Made by a program: the position numbers and the translations under genes. The notes under the pieces were generated by a model. It saw only the letters and a list, made by a program, of their open reading frames with translations, was not told where the DNA came from and did not search any database. DNA of 64,000 bases from the NCBI GenBank assembly GCA_038521825.1, contig JBCBKL010000011.1, forward strand, positions 53,769 through 117,768. Direction: 5' to 3'. Positions 9,701 through 17,103 of the stretch are shown here, in pieces. Position 1 is the first letter of the stretch, and every line of letters begins with the position of its first letter. This stretch comes from JBCBKL01 sp038521825 (GTDB lineage Bacteria; Pseudomonadota; Alphaproteobacteria; Rhodobacterales; Rhodobacteraceae).

Positions 9701-9812
9701 GGTCTTCGAACCGTGGCAGCGCGGTATAGGCAAAGTACCCAGCACAGAGGATCAGAACCGTCGCGACAGCAGAGATCAGCCGCTTTTCAAGGGCGAACCG
9801 AGCAAGATCCAT
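6762..9812 (-). CDS. RND efflux transporter permease (AcrB/MexF superfamily)
   Basis: A 1016-residue inner-membrane pump, the usual length for the family. It begins MDLARFALEKRLIS with the first transmembrane helix, followed by the periplasmic porter loops (PYPGASAEQVAEEVTEVVE, a conserved PN1 motif). The first membrane block has GMLVDNAIVVVEG, where AcrB has two adjacent Asp residues; here the second is Asn. The second block has GMLIKNAIVLIDE. It would export hydrophobic compounds or drugs using the proton gradient, together with the adaptor encoded 4 nt upstream. No outer-membrane TolC-type gene is present here, so a shared channel is likely. Substrate unknown. Confidence 0.93.
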   Translation of the reverse strand: MDLARFALEKRLISAVATVLILCAGYFAYTALPRFEDPEFVIRQAQIITPYPGASAEQVAEEVTEVVENALQQLAGVDEVRSVSSPGLSTVTVEFTIAATSDYPELDAVFSKMRAKISDAQSGLPPNALPSQVYDDFGDVYAQYYAITGEGFTISDLYEYAKDLQRDLVTVDGVSKVVLSGVQEEVIYVEYSPARLTELGLAPAQIQQLLEGQNLVTPAGSIVAGLSRLSVRPEGAVGSIEAIENLLITNPQTGTSFRLRDIATVSRGLKEPPSSLLFRNGEQAIGLGISNTLGGNVVTMGKAVQDRIDALESERPIGISVLPISDQGASVEASVNDFVVNVVLALAIVVGTLLIFMGLRSGILMGGILLVTVAGTLFGMYLYGLDMQRISLGALIIALGMLVDNAIVVVEGTLVRVQRGEDTAEASRAVVKQTTWPLLGGTIVGILAFSPIGFSPDNTGEYAGSLFWTIGIALLFSWLIAIWLTPYYCTLLLKQGKADAEPKENALLTGYRRLLAAAIRMRWLTAGGAVALFTSAIVMFSAVPPGFFPSSTRDQFVIDYFLPQGADIARTEQDLLEIADYARGLDGVTGTNTVIGGGHLRFMLIYESENGNSAYGQILVDVEDYTVIDGLRADLQTHIDETYPESNAKVWKFVLGPGGGSKVEARFFGSDPAVLRELAGQAKTILSQAGAVAVKDDWREQVQVVRPVINTENARRIGLTQGEISNAIYSHLNGTTLGVYRERDVLRNIVMRPLEDARDDIGELRNIQVYAQANGGYIPITQVVDRFDIVFEAGNLRRIDRQLAITAQADNATGVLSGDLFDAVRGPIEAIDLPPGYSLEWKGEYGNSQEANAGLASIMPLGFGAMFLVVLFLFNAWRQTIIIWLTVPLALIGVIYGLAASQTPLEFMAILGILSLTGMLIKNAIVLIDETDTQIADGKARMEAVVDAAVSRVRPVSLGVVTTVLGVVPLLWDPFFKSLAVVIICGLSFATILTLIIVPALYTIFFRVKPDERTNT

Positions 9813-9816
9813 GTGA

Positions 9817-11052
9817 TCAGTTCCCGACCTGAGTGATCGGGCGGATTGTCATGCCTTCAATGATTTCGCTGACGCCGGCCGAGACGATCACATCGCCATC
9901 CTCCAGACCATCCGTCACAACCACCTGCGATCCGTTGGCTTCGCCCAAGCTGACGTCTTGCTGGGAAACAACTCCGGATGCGTCCACGCGCCAAACAAAT
10001 GGGGCTCCTTCGGGTGTCGCGGCAATAGCCGATAGCGGCGCGCTTACCTCTGCCGCGTCTCCTTCGGTCGATGCAATCACCCGCGCGACCATTCCGGGCA
10101 GGATCACCGCACCTTCTGGCACCTCGACCGCTGCGCGACCGCGGTAGGTCTGTGTGGCACTGTCTGCCTGTACCGAAAATTCCACGATTTCTGCCTCGAA
10201 TTCCTGCCCCGGCAGTGCATCGAAGACGGCCATGTTGGTGATTTGGCCCGGACCATTGCGCGTGAGCGCGATGACATCTGGGCTTGGGATGTCGAAGGCC
10301 AGATGCACCACATCGAGGCCCTGCAGCAAAACGATGCTTTGGCCTGCTTGGACGTTCGAGAAATTCTCGATGTCGCGCCGTGCGACGATCCCGGCGAACG
10401 GAGCCAGAAGCGTTGCATCCGACAGGCTATCACGCGCTACTTTGATCTGAGCATCGATCCCACGAATTGCGGCCTCAGACGCGGCAATGTCTTCGGGTCG
10501 ACCGCCCACTTGGCCTATCCGCAGTTGCTCTTCCTGCGCGCGCAGATTGGCTTCGGCGACGCGGAATTCGGCCTGCGCCCCTTCGAATTGCGCCCGCGTG
10601 GTAACCCCACGGTCCAGTAGTCCCTGCGCGCGATCCAGTGCATCCCTGGTCTGATCAACCTGTGCCTGCGCCGATGCCACAGCCGCCTCCAGTGCCACGA
10701 TCTCTTCGGCCCGGGCACCGGCACGCAACGCCTCAAGCTGGGCTGTTGCCTGATCGCGCTGGCTTTGAAGCTGCGCAATCTGGTTCTCGAAATCCCGCGT
10801 GTCGATCTGCGCGATCACATCGCCCTGTGCGACGTCTGATGCGGCGCGGACAGGCAATTCGATCACCTGGCCCGATACTTTGAACGACAACTCGATTTCC
10901 CGTGACGGCAGAACACTGGCCGGGTAGCTGCGCGAGATCGTCGAAGACGATGCGGTAACTTCGGCAACTTTGGCCGGGCGGGGCGCCACATCTTGCGCCC
11001 ACACAGGTCCGCAAAACGCGACCAACGCGCTCAAAACACTGAATCGCCACAT
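9817..11052 (-). CDS. RND efflux periplasmic adaptor (membrane fusion protein)
   Basis: A 411-residue HlyD/AcrA-type adaptor. Residues 1-19 form a signal peptide (ending CGPVWA then QD). The lipoyl half-motifs flank the hairpin (FKVSGQVIELPVRAASDVAQG, then LLAPFAGIVARRDIENFSNVQAG). Between them lies a long Ala/Gln/Glu-rich coiled coil at about 95-210, which would reach the outer-membrane channel. The beta-barrel and membrane-proximal domains follow. The gene is first in the minus-strand adaptor-pump-symporter operon. The region before its ATG is the decayed patch with the channel pseudogene, so its promoter probably lies within 11053-11150. Confidence 0.92.
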   Translation of the reverse strand: MWRFSVLSALVAFCGPVWAQDVAPRPAKVAEVTASSSTISRSYPASVLPSREIELSFKVSGQVIELPVRAASDVAQGDVIAQIDTRDFENQIAQLQSQRDQATAQLEALRAGARAEEIVALEAAVASAQAQVDQTRDALDRAQGLLDRGVTTRAQFEGAQAEFRVAEANLRAQEEQLRIGQVGGRPEDIAASEAAIRGIDAQIKVARDSLSDATLLAPFAGIVARRDIENFSNVQAGQSIVLLQGLDVVHLAFDIPSPDVIALTRNGPGQITNMAVFDALPGQEFEAEIVEFSVQADSATQTYRGRAAVEVPEGAVILPGMVARVIASTEGDAAEVSAPLSAIAATPEGAPFVWRVDASGVVSQQDVSLGEANGSQVVVTDGLEDGDVIVSAGVSEIIEGMTIRPITQVGN

Positions 11053-11142
11053 AGAAAATTGCTCCTGCTCACAGAACTGTCTGTACTGATCCGTAAAGCA
11101 ATTGCCCGAAGACTGGAACGGACTTTGAGCGAACTGCAGCAG

Positions 11143-11574
11143 ATGCTCCTTGGAACTGGCTTACTCACGCTGAGCGCGATGACCCATGTTGCGGCGGTTG
11201 CCCCGAGCGTCCCGATGTTTGGCAGGCTCTCAATTCGGTTGCCAGAAAAGCGATGGCCGCTTTTTCGGATTGTGGCCCTGCTGGCGCTTGCTGTGTTTGT
11301 TTTGGTGTTTGCCCACACGGTTCAGGTCTGGACCTGGGCCCTGAGTTTCCTTGCCATCACCGCGTTGCCCGACCTGTCCACGAGCTTCTACTTCGCGACA
11401 GTGACCTAAACGACACTCGGGTACGGCGACATTGTCCTGGGACCAGACGCCCGCAATGTCGCGACGTTTTGTGCGATCACTGGGCTTTTGACGTTCGGGA
11501 TCAGCGCGGCGTTTCTGATTGGTGTTCCGACCAGAGTTTTGCCTGATGTTTTCAGCAACAATCGTGTTTCCTGA
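11143..11574 (+). pseudogene. Two-TM potassium-channel-like gene broken by a stop in the selectivity filter
   Basis: The frame from ATG 11143 encodes hydrophobic helices (LLALAVFVLVFAHTVQVW, then SFLAITAL) and the pore helix SFYFATVT, then stops at TAA 11407-11409. The same frame continues straight on with TTLGYGDIVLGPDARN and a final helix (FCAITGLLTFGISAAFLIG) to TGA 11572. In intact relatives the residue before TTLGYGD is usually Tyr (TAC/TAT), so one base change to TAA explains the stop. The whole frame would be 143 residues, normal for small ion-channel (Ion_trans_2) proteins of this group. No frameshift is needed. The truncated product would lack the filter and last helix, so it is almost certainly non-functional as a channel. 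Confidence 0.85.
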
Positions 11575-11751
11575 AAGTGAACAACCGGATGTGTTATGGC
11601 CTTGAAGAGGCGATACCCGTTCCGAAGCACAAGGCTCCGATCGTGATTTCCAATGGCTTGCAAAAGCAAGAATCGAAAAAGCGCTCTGCTTGTCAGTCCG
11701 TGACGGAGCGTTTGCACATTCCCCAATTCCCCAGTGCTTATCATGATTGTT

Positions 11752-11776
11752 AAAGTGAACGGTAGAAACCGTTCAC
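11752..11776 (-). terminator. Possible terminator downstream of the integrase
   Basis: GTGAACGG (11755-11762) and CCGTTCAC (11769-11776) form a perfect 8-bp stem with a 6-nt loop. Read on the minus strand the stem is followed by TTTAAC. It lies 45 nt past the integrase stop. The T-run is short, so termination is only moderately supported. Confidence 0.4.
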
Positions 11777-11821
11777 CCAATTCTCAGAGATCAATCTGCT
11801 CAGAAATGCTCAAAGCGTCTT

Positions 11822-12415
11822 TTACTCAACGCCAAGGTATCGCACTGTGCTGTCGACCTTTGTTTGGCCCAACAAGAGTTGGACCGCTCTGAGATTGCCG
11901 GTCTTGCGATAGATCTCGGCCGCCTTGGTACGTCGAAGCGAGTGAGTGCCGTATCCGCTCGGTTCCAGCCCGATGGACTTGACCCACCCGCGGACAAGTC
12001 TTCCATATTGACGCGTCGAGATATGAGGACGGCCATGGAAACGGCTTGGGAGCATGAAGCGATAGGCGATCATTTCCGGCGAGTTGACCCATGCGATAAC
12101 TGTTTCTCGCCTGTTTTCAGTGAGTTCAAACTGAACCGGTCTTTTGGTTTTGCTTTGGATCACCGAAACTCTTTCTCGTACGCAGTCATCTTTGACGAGA
12201 TCGGTCACCGCAAGCTTGACCAAATCGCATCCACGCAATTTGCTGTCGATAGCGACATTGAACAGCGCCAGATCTCGAAGGTTGCCCGCAAGTTCGAGAC
12301 GCGCGCGGATCGCCCAAACCTGTTTGGGGAGGAGCGGACGTTTTTGGCCCGCTATGCGCCCCTTATTCCAAGCTCTGCGCTTTGGGGTGACTGCAAGAAG
12401 TTGAACTCTTGGCAT
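11822..12415 (-). CDS. Orphan tyrosine recombinase (phage-integrase family), catalytic domain only
   Basis: About 197 residues holding only the catalytic domain. Arg61 (SKLRGCDLVKL), Lys91, His158 and Arg161 (THSLRRTKA) and the nucleophile Tyr193 (TVRYLG) are visible. The usual second His/Trp (LLGH) is Gln184 in LLGQTKVDSTVRYLG, as in a group of short bacterial integrases. The N-terminal core-binding domain is missing. ATG 12415 is preferred over the upstream start because GGAGGG lies just before it. It sits alone beside a pseudogene, with no tRNA, att repeats or phage genes. It may be a mobile-element remnant or a small stand-alone recombinase. Confidence 0.8.
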   Translation of the reverse strand: MPRVQLLAVTPKRRAWNKGRIAGQKRPLLPKQVWAIRARLELAGNLRDLALFNVAIDSKLRGCDLVKLAVTDLVKDDCVRERVSVIQSKTKRPVQFELTENRRETVIAWVNSPEMIAYRFMLPSRFHGRPHISTRQYGRLVRGWVKSIGLEPSGYGTHSLRRTKAAEIYRKTGNLRAVQLLLGQTKVDSTVRYLGVE

Positions 12416-12749
12416 GATATGCCCTCCGATCCTCCCTCCTAACCCAGGCGTCAGCACAACCCTGACAGTGAGATTTTACCTTATCGGCAACTCGGCCTTG
12501 TGAGGTTCTCTGACTGGCGGCGTTTGCATGGTTTCTGTTCCAGCCGCATGGCAGCGCCGATCATCGAGCACCTGCAGAGATTTTCGCGCTGCGAGCACAC
12601 GCCGCAAAAATCCAAGACTTTCGCTATGGGCTCAAACCCAACCTGAGCTGCAATGCGATCCAATGACGGTAAGTCGGGACAAAGAAAGATACCACTGAGT
12701 TTGTGCCAATGGCTGCCTTCGGACCGTTTCCAGCCAAGCGCGTCGTTTT
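12416..12749. other. Gap with an orphan Cys-rich open frame
   Basis: No supported gene in 334 nt. On the minus strand an open frame runs from about 12757 (inside the end of the ATPase gene) to TAA at 12481 and reads W-K-R-S-E-G-S-H-W-H-K-L-S-G, later LCPDLPSLDRIAAQVGFEP and DFCGVCSQRENLCRC. It has five Cys residues but no ATG start in a sensible position and no ribosome site. It could be the 3' remnant of a lost gene or chance. Confidence 0.35.
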
Positions 12750-13811
12750 CTAGCGCAGCCGCTTTTCCGTCTGGGCATTGAAGAACATTGCGTTGGCTGG
12801 ATCGAACTGCACCGCCACCTCTGTCCCTTCCTCCATGGCGAGATCGCCCTTGCTTTCCACGACCAGCCGCTCGCCTGTGGGCGTGGTGAGGTAGTCATAC
12901 GCGACACCACCCAAACGCTCTCGTATGTCGAGGCGCACGGGTGAGGGTGCTGCGCTGATCTCCATCTCTTGCGGGCGCAGGCCCACGATGACCGGGCTGC
13001 CGTCGGTTGGCAAGGCAACGGCAGTGTCGACCCGCATGTCCTGCAGGGCAGGGACGCGGACCGCGCCACCATCGACCACGCCGCTCACAAAGTTCATCGA
13101 AGGCGAGCCAATGAAGCCCGCGACGAACTTGTTGTCAGGATCTTTGTACAAATGCATCGGGCTGCCGACCTGTTCGATGTATCCGGCGCGCAGCACCACG
13201 ATCTTGTCGGCCAGCGTCATCGCCTCGACCTGATCATGTGTCACGTAAATCATCGTCGCGCCAATTTCCTTATGCAGCCGCGCGATTTCGACCCGCATGT
13301 CGACCCGCAATTCGGCATCGAGGTTTGACAGCGGTTCGTCGAACAGAAACACCTCGGGCCCTCGGACGATGGCGCGCCCGATAGCGACCCGCTGGCGCTG
13401 GCCTCCTGACAGCGCCTTGGGTTTGCGTTCAAGGTATTCGCCCAGTTTGAGAATGCGCGCGGCCTCATCGACCTTGGATTTGATGGTGTCCTTGGGCTCG
13501 CCATTCATTTTGAGACCGAAGCCCATGTTCTCTTCGACCGTCATATGGGGGTAGAGCGCATAGGTCTGGAACACCATCGCCACGCCGCGATCCGCCGGGT
13601 CGGCATGGGTCACCTCGCGCCCGCCGATGCTGATTTGACCCGCTGTCGTCTCTTCCAGCCCGGCGATCATCCGCAAGAGGGTCGACTTGCCACATCCCGA
13701 GGGCCCGACGAAAACGCAGAATTCACCATGCTCGATCTGAAGGTCGATGTCGTGGATGACTTGCGTGGCGCCATATTTCTTGACGGCTTTTTCGAGCGTT
13801 ACGCCTGACAT
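12750..13811 (-). CDS. ABC sugar transporter ATP-binding protein (MalK/UgpC/MsmK type)
   Basis: A 353-residue CUT1-family ATPase. Walker A is GPSGCGKST, the signature LSGGQRQRVAIGRAI, and Walker B VFLFDEPLSNLDAEL, followed by the switch His (YVTHDQVEAM). A C-terminal TOBE/regulatory region (IVGLRPQEMEIS, then AVQFDPANAMFFN) is present. It would power the permeases at 16107 and 17104. It lies 13 nt downstream of the iclR gene in the divergent minus-strand unit, so ATPase and regulator are made together while the other transporter parts are in the plus-strand operon. The ATG at 13811 (CGGAGAC upstream) is preferred over the longer frame. Confidence 0.93.
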   Translation of the reverse strand: MSGVTLEKAVKKYGATQVIHDIDLQIEHGEFCVFVGPSGCGKSTLLRMIAGLEETTAGQISIGGREVTHADPADRGVAMVFQTYALYPHMTVEENMGFGLKMNGEPKDTIKSKVDEAARILKLGEYLERKPKALSGGQRQRVAIGRAIVRGPEVFLFDEPLSNLDAELRVDMRVEIARLHKEIGATMIYVTHDQVEAMTLADKIVVLRAGYIEQVGSPMHLYKDPDNKFVAGFIGSPSMNFVSGVVDGGAVRVPALQDMRVDTAVALPTDGSPVIVGLRPQEMEISAAPSPVRLDIRERLGGVAYDYLTTPTGERLVVESKGDLAMEEGTEVAVQFDPANAMFFNAQTEKRLR

Positions 13812-13824
13812 GGGTGTCTCCGTT

Positions 13825-14613
13825 TCATTGACTTGGGAACTGCCAGCTTTCGGCGGCATGGGCGATCTGGCTGGCAGTTTGTTTCAGATCGGGGATGTAT
13901 CGGTCGAGATCACCGAGCGTGTTGCGTTCGGTCGAGGTGGTGATCGATAGCGCACCCATTACGCGACCGGCCTGGCCGAGTATCGGGGCGGCGACGCAGA
14001 TGATGCCAGGCTCATGCTCCTGCCGGTCATAGGCGACACCATCGCGGCGGATCTCGTCGAGCTCGGCCAACAAAGCTGGGGCGTTTGTTAACGTAGACGG
14101 CGTGTGTGCAAAAAAGGCCTGCCGATCGACGGCGCGGGCTTGTGCCCCTGGGTCGAGAAAGGCAAGCATCGCCTTGCCCACGCCGGTGCAATAGCCGGGG
14201 CCAACCTTGCCAGCCTGACTAAACATTTCAATGGGTTGGGCGGCGTTCCTCTTATCGACATAGAGAACCTGACCACCGTCAAGTTGCGCCAGATGCACCG
14301 TTTCGCCCACCTTTTCGGCGAGGGCATCGATATGGGGGCGTGCAATGGGGGCCAGCGCACTTTGCTGCCACGCCGCATGGGCAAGCCGGACAAGGCGAAG
14401 GCCCGGTGCATAGGTCTGCCGCTCGTCATCGTAGCGCAGCATGCCTTGCGCGGTCAGGGTTTGTACCAAACGGTAGAGCGTCGCCTTTGGCAGGGCAGAA
14501 CGGCCTTGCAGCTCGGAAAACCGGACCGGGCGGCCAAGCTCGGCCACGAGGTCAAGGACGTCGAGCGCCTTGCCAATCGTTCCTTCGCCGGTCCCACGGC
14601 TTTGCGTGTTCAC
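13825..14613 (-). CDS. IclR-family transcriptional regulator of the galactoside operon
   Basis: A 262-residue IclR protein. The N-terminal winged helix-turn-helix spans about 10-75 (IGKALDVLDLVAELGRPVRF, then PKATLYRLVQTL). The C-terminal effector domain (about 85-255) has the family landmarks GETVHLAQLDGGQVLYV, GYCTGVGKAMLA and CVAAPILGQAGRVMGAL. It is divergent from the nine-gene galactoside operon, and two IclR-like palindromes lie in the shared promoter region, so it probably represses (or activates) both units in response to a sugar or pathway intermediate. Effector unknown. Confidence 0.92.
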   Translation of the reverse strand: MNTQSRGTGEGTIGKALDVLDLVAELGRPVRFSELQGRSALPKATLYRLVQTLTAQGMLRYDDERQTYAPGLRLVRLAHAAWQQSALAPIARPHIDALAEKVGETVHLAQLDGGQVLYVDKRNAAQPIEMFSQAGKVGPGYCTGVGKAMLAFLDPGAQARAVDRQAFFAHTPSTLTNAPALLAELDEIRRDGVAYDRQEHEPGIICVAAPILGQAGRVMGALSITTSTERNTLGDLDRYIPDLKQTASQIAHAAESWQFPSQ

Positions 14614-14643
14614 TGGATCCTCCCCAGCGGTGCGAGGAATCTA

Positions 14644-14672
14644 TTGACCTGTTCCTCTCGCGCCCGCATAGT
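14644..14672 (+). promoter_or_regulatory. Predicted promoter of the galactoside operon
   Basis: TTGACC (14644-14649) and CATAGT (14667-14672) are separated by 17 nt, matching sigma70 spacing with five and four of six consensus bases. The predicted -10 touches the first IclR-like palindrome. Transcription would begin near 14680, about 85 nt before the binding-protein ATG, which has a GGGAGGA ribosome site. Confidence 0.5.
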
Positions 14673-14707
14673 TCCAATAGTTGGGATTAGGTTTCACTAT
14701 GTGGAAC
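14671..14707. promoter_or_regulatory. Tandem IclR-type operator candidates
   Basis: Two 17-bp dyads lie 20 bp apart centre to centre. The downstream one is GTTTCAC, TAT, GTGGAAC (14691-14707; 6 of 7 pairs). The upstream one is GTTCCAA, TAG, TTGGGAT (14671-14687; 5 of 7 pairs). The outer halves also mirror each other: AGTTCCAATAGT against the reverse of ACTATGTGGAACT. The layout suits two IclR dimers side by side, overlapping or just after the predicted -10. Confidence 0.6.
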
Positions 14708-14762
14708 TTCCTGTCAAAGGAAATCTGGCAGGCGAGAACCCAAAACAACTGGGAGGACACCT

Positions 14763-15995
14763 ATGTACCGAACGCTCAAGTCGGCCGTTGCCGCGCTTGC
14801 TTTGACGTCGCTCATGGCCGGATCGGCCCTGGCGCGTGATCTGGTCATCAACTTTGACGACCTGAACCCCGGCCCGAAAAAGGGCTTTGACGACGCTGTT
14901 GCGCAGTTCCAGAAAGAGAATCCGGACATCAACGTCATCGTCAACAACAACGACCGCGAAGCGCACAAGACCGCGATCCGGAACTTCCTCACCGCGGACG
15001 CTCCGGATGTTACCAGCTGGTACCCGGGCAACCGGATGGCGCCCTTTGTCGATGCGGGCCTGTTCGAGCCGGTGACCGATCTTTGGGCGCAGGAGGGGTT
15101 CAAGGAAGACCTCGCCGCTATCATGCCGACGATGAGCCGTGACGGCGAAATCTGGGGCGTCCCCTACAGTTATTATCAGTGGGGTATCTACTACCGCAAA
15201 GACATCTTTGATCTGCTTGAGCTGGAAGAGCCGCAGACATGGGACGAGCTGCTCGCGGCTTGCGGCAAGATGAAGGAGAATGGCGTCACACCTTTCACCA
15301 TTGGGACAAAATTCCTTTGGACGGCTGCCGGTGTCTTTGACTATATCAACTTGCGCACCAACGGCTATGACGTGCACAACGACCTGACGGCGGGCAAGAT
15401 TAAGTACACGGATCCGCGCATTCGCCAGACATTCGCCAACTGGGAACAGCTGATCAACGAATGCGGTTTTATCGACAACCACGCCTCGATGAGCTGGCAG
15501 GACGCGCTGGCGCCTTTCGCAAACGGCGATGCGGCGATGTACGTTATGGGCAACTTTGCCGTTGACGGCATGAAGAACGCCGGACTGACGGCGGATCAGA
15601 TCGATTACTTCCCATTCCCGACCATCGATCCGAACGTCGCCCGCGCCGAAGAGGCGCCGGCAGATGCGTTCTTTATCCCGACCAACGCCAAGAACAAGGA
15701 AGACGCGCGTAAGTTCCTTGCCTTTGTCGCCCGTCCGGACGTTCAGGCGCAGTGGAACAAGACGATTGGCCAGCTGCCGATCAACTCCAAGGCCGAGATC
15801 AGCGATGACAAGTTCATCCAGGAAGGCTTTGCCACCGTGTCGACGGCTGCGGGTATCGCGCAATTCTACGACCGGGATGCGCCTGCTGCCATGGCCAAGG
15901 CGGGCATGGAAGGGTTCCAGAGGTTCATGCTGGACACCTCGACCGTTGATGAAGTGCTGCAGCGCCTCGATGAGGTGCAGGCAGATGTTTACTAA
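14763..15995 (+). CDS. ABC transporter sugar-binding protein (CUT1, extracellular family 1)
   Basis: A 410-residue periplasmic solute-binding protein with a signal peptide at 1-24 (LMAGSALA then RDL). It has the family's pattern of alternating lobes, e.g. FDDAVAQFQKENPDINVIV, DVTSWYPGNRMAPFVDAGLF, WGVPYSYYQWGIYYRKDIFD and PADAFFIPTNAKNKEDARKFLAF. Aromatic-rich stretches around residues 80 and 140 could line a sugar pocket. As the first gene of an operon with alpha- and beta-galactosidases it probably binds alpha- or beta-galactosides such as melibiose, raffinose or lactose; this substrate is inferred from neighbours. Confidence 0.92.
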   Translation: MYRTLKSAVAALALTSLMAGSALARDLVINFDDLNPGPKKGFDDAVAQFQKENPDINVIVNNNDREAHKTAIRNFLTADAPDVTSWYPGNRMAPFVDAGLFEPVTDLWAQEGFKEDLAAIMPTMSRDGEIWGVPYSYYQWGIYYRKDIFDLLELEEPQTWDELLAACGKMKENGVTPFTIGTKFLWTAAGVFDYINLRTNGYDVHNDLTAGKIKYTDPRIRQTFANWEQLINECGFIDNHASMSWQDALAPFANGDAAMYVMGNFAVDGMKNAGLTADQIDYFPFPTIDPNVARAEEAPADAFFIPTNAKNKEDARKFLAFVARPDVQAQWNKTIGQLPINSKAEISDDKFIQEGFATVSTAAGIAQFYDRDAPAAMAKAGMEGFQRFMLDTSTVDEVLQRLDEVQADVY

Positions 15996-16004
15996 GACCT
16001 GACC

Positions 16005-16032
16005 GGATGGCCCGCTTTCGGGCGGGCCGTCC
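16005..16032 (+). other. Intercistronic GC hairpin after the sugar-binding protein gene
   Basis: GGATGGCCCGC (16005-16015) pairs with GCGGGCCGTCC (16022-16032), with ten Watson-Crick pairs and one G-U across an 11-bp stem and a 6-nt loop. There is no T-run, so it probably protects the 3' end of the binding-protein mRNA rather than stopping transcription. Confidence 0.65.
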
Positions 16033-16106
16033 ACCTCATCGGCGGGCCAACCCCCGCATGCGGCGCGAGCCGTGTCAGAACACCAACCAGAAAGCGAGGC
16101 GATCCC

Positions 16107-17102
16107 ATGGCTGTAACGTCTCTGTCCGAAGCGCAGACGGTCACGCGGGCCTCATGGCTGTCGCGCAACAAGCTCGCCATCGCGCCGTGGTTGTTCCTGA
16201 TCCCCGCTCTCATTTTCTTTTCGGTCTACGTTGTCATCCCGATCTTCCAGTCGCTATGGCTCAGCCTTTACGAATGGAATGGGCTTTATACAGCTGATGG
16301 TGAATCGACCGCCGTCTGGGTGGGCTTTGACAACTATGCCAAGCTTTGGGGCGACCCGAAATTCTGGACCTCGCTCAAGAACAACGTCATCTGGCTGATC
16401 CTCTATATGCTCGCCGTACCCGCTGGCCTGTTGATTGCGCTTTTCCTGAACCAGACCGTCACGGGAATGCGGTTTTATAAATCGATGTTCTTTTTCCCGT
16501 TTGTCATCAGTCAGGTCGTCGTGGGCCTGATCTTTGGCTGGTTCTACAACCCGGATTTCGGTGTAATCGGCAGCATCTGGAAGGCCATCTATTGCGAAGA
16601 AACGGTGAACATCGTTGGTAATGTCAGCTTTAACTGTTCGCGCACACCACCCGACATTCTATCGTCGCCCGAATACGCCACGTACGGCATAATCGCCGCC
16701 GGTCTGTGGCCGCAGATCGCATATTGCATGATCCTTTATCTCACGGGTCTCAACAACGTGGCCGCAGACCAGATCGAGGCGGCGCGGCTTGATGGGGCAC
16801 GCGGTTGGCGGATGCTGTGGTATGTCGTGATCCCGCAACTGCGCCCCGCTACGTTCATCGCGGTTGTGGTGACAGTTATTGGGGCGCTGCGATCCTTCGA
16901 CATGATCGCCATTATGACCCAGGGCGGGCCGTTCGGCAGCACCAACGTGCTGGCCTACTACATGTTCGAAACGGCGATTTCGGAATACGGCGACCGCTAC
17001 GGATACGGGTCGGCCATCGCGACGGTCCTGTTCTTCATCATGTTGTTCTACATCAGCTATTTCCTCTGGCGGATGTACCAGGACGAAAGGGAGGGCCGCT
17101 GA
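16107..17102 (+). CDS. Sugar ABC transporter permease (MalF-like)
   Basis: A 331-residue membrane protein with about six to seven helices. The cytoplasmic EAA loop that docks to the ATPase is visible as IEAARLDGARGWRMLWYVVIPQLRP. A longer periplasmic segment with two Cys residues (YCEETVNIVGNVSFNCSRTP, about 170-190) is an insertion between helices. It pairs with the permease encoded one nucleotide after its stop and uses the ATPase at 12750. Confidence 0.92.
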   Translation: MAVTSLSEAQTVTRASWLSRNKLAIAPWLFLIPALIFFSVYVVIPIFQSLWLSLYEWNGLYTADGESTAVWVGFDNYAKLWGDPKFWTSLKNNVIWLILYMLAVPAGLLIALFLNQTVTGMRFYKSMFFFPFVISQVVVGLIFGWFYNPDFGVIGSIWKAIYCEETVNIVGNVSFNCSRTPPDILSSPEYATYGIIAAGLWPQIAYCMILYLTGLNNVAADQIEAARLDGARGWRMLWYVVIPQLRPATFIAVVVTVIGALRSFDMIAIMTQGGPFGSTNVLAYYMFETAISEYGDRYGYGSAIATVLFFIMLFYISYFLWRMYQDEREGR

Positions 17103-17103
17103 G

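Noticed and set aside
14697..16034. 445-codon open frame on the minus strand
   Set aside because: It is antisense to the sugar-binding protein gene, has no family features, and follows the codon pattern of the real gene in a GC-rich genome.
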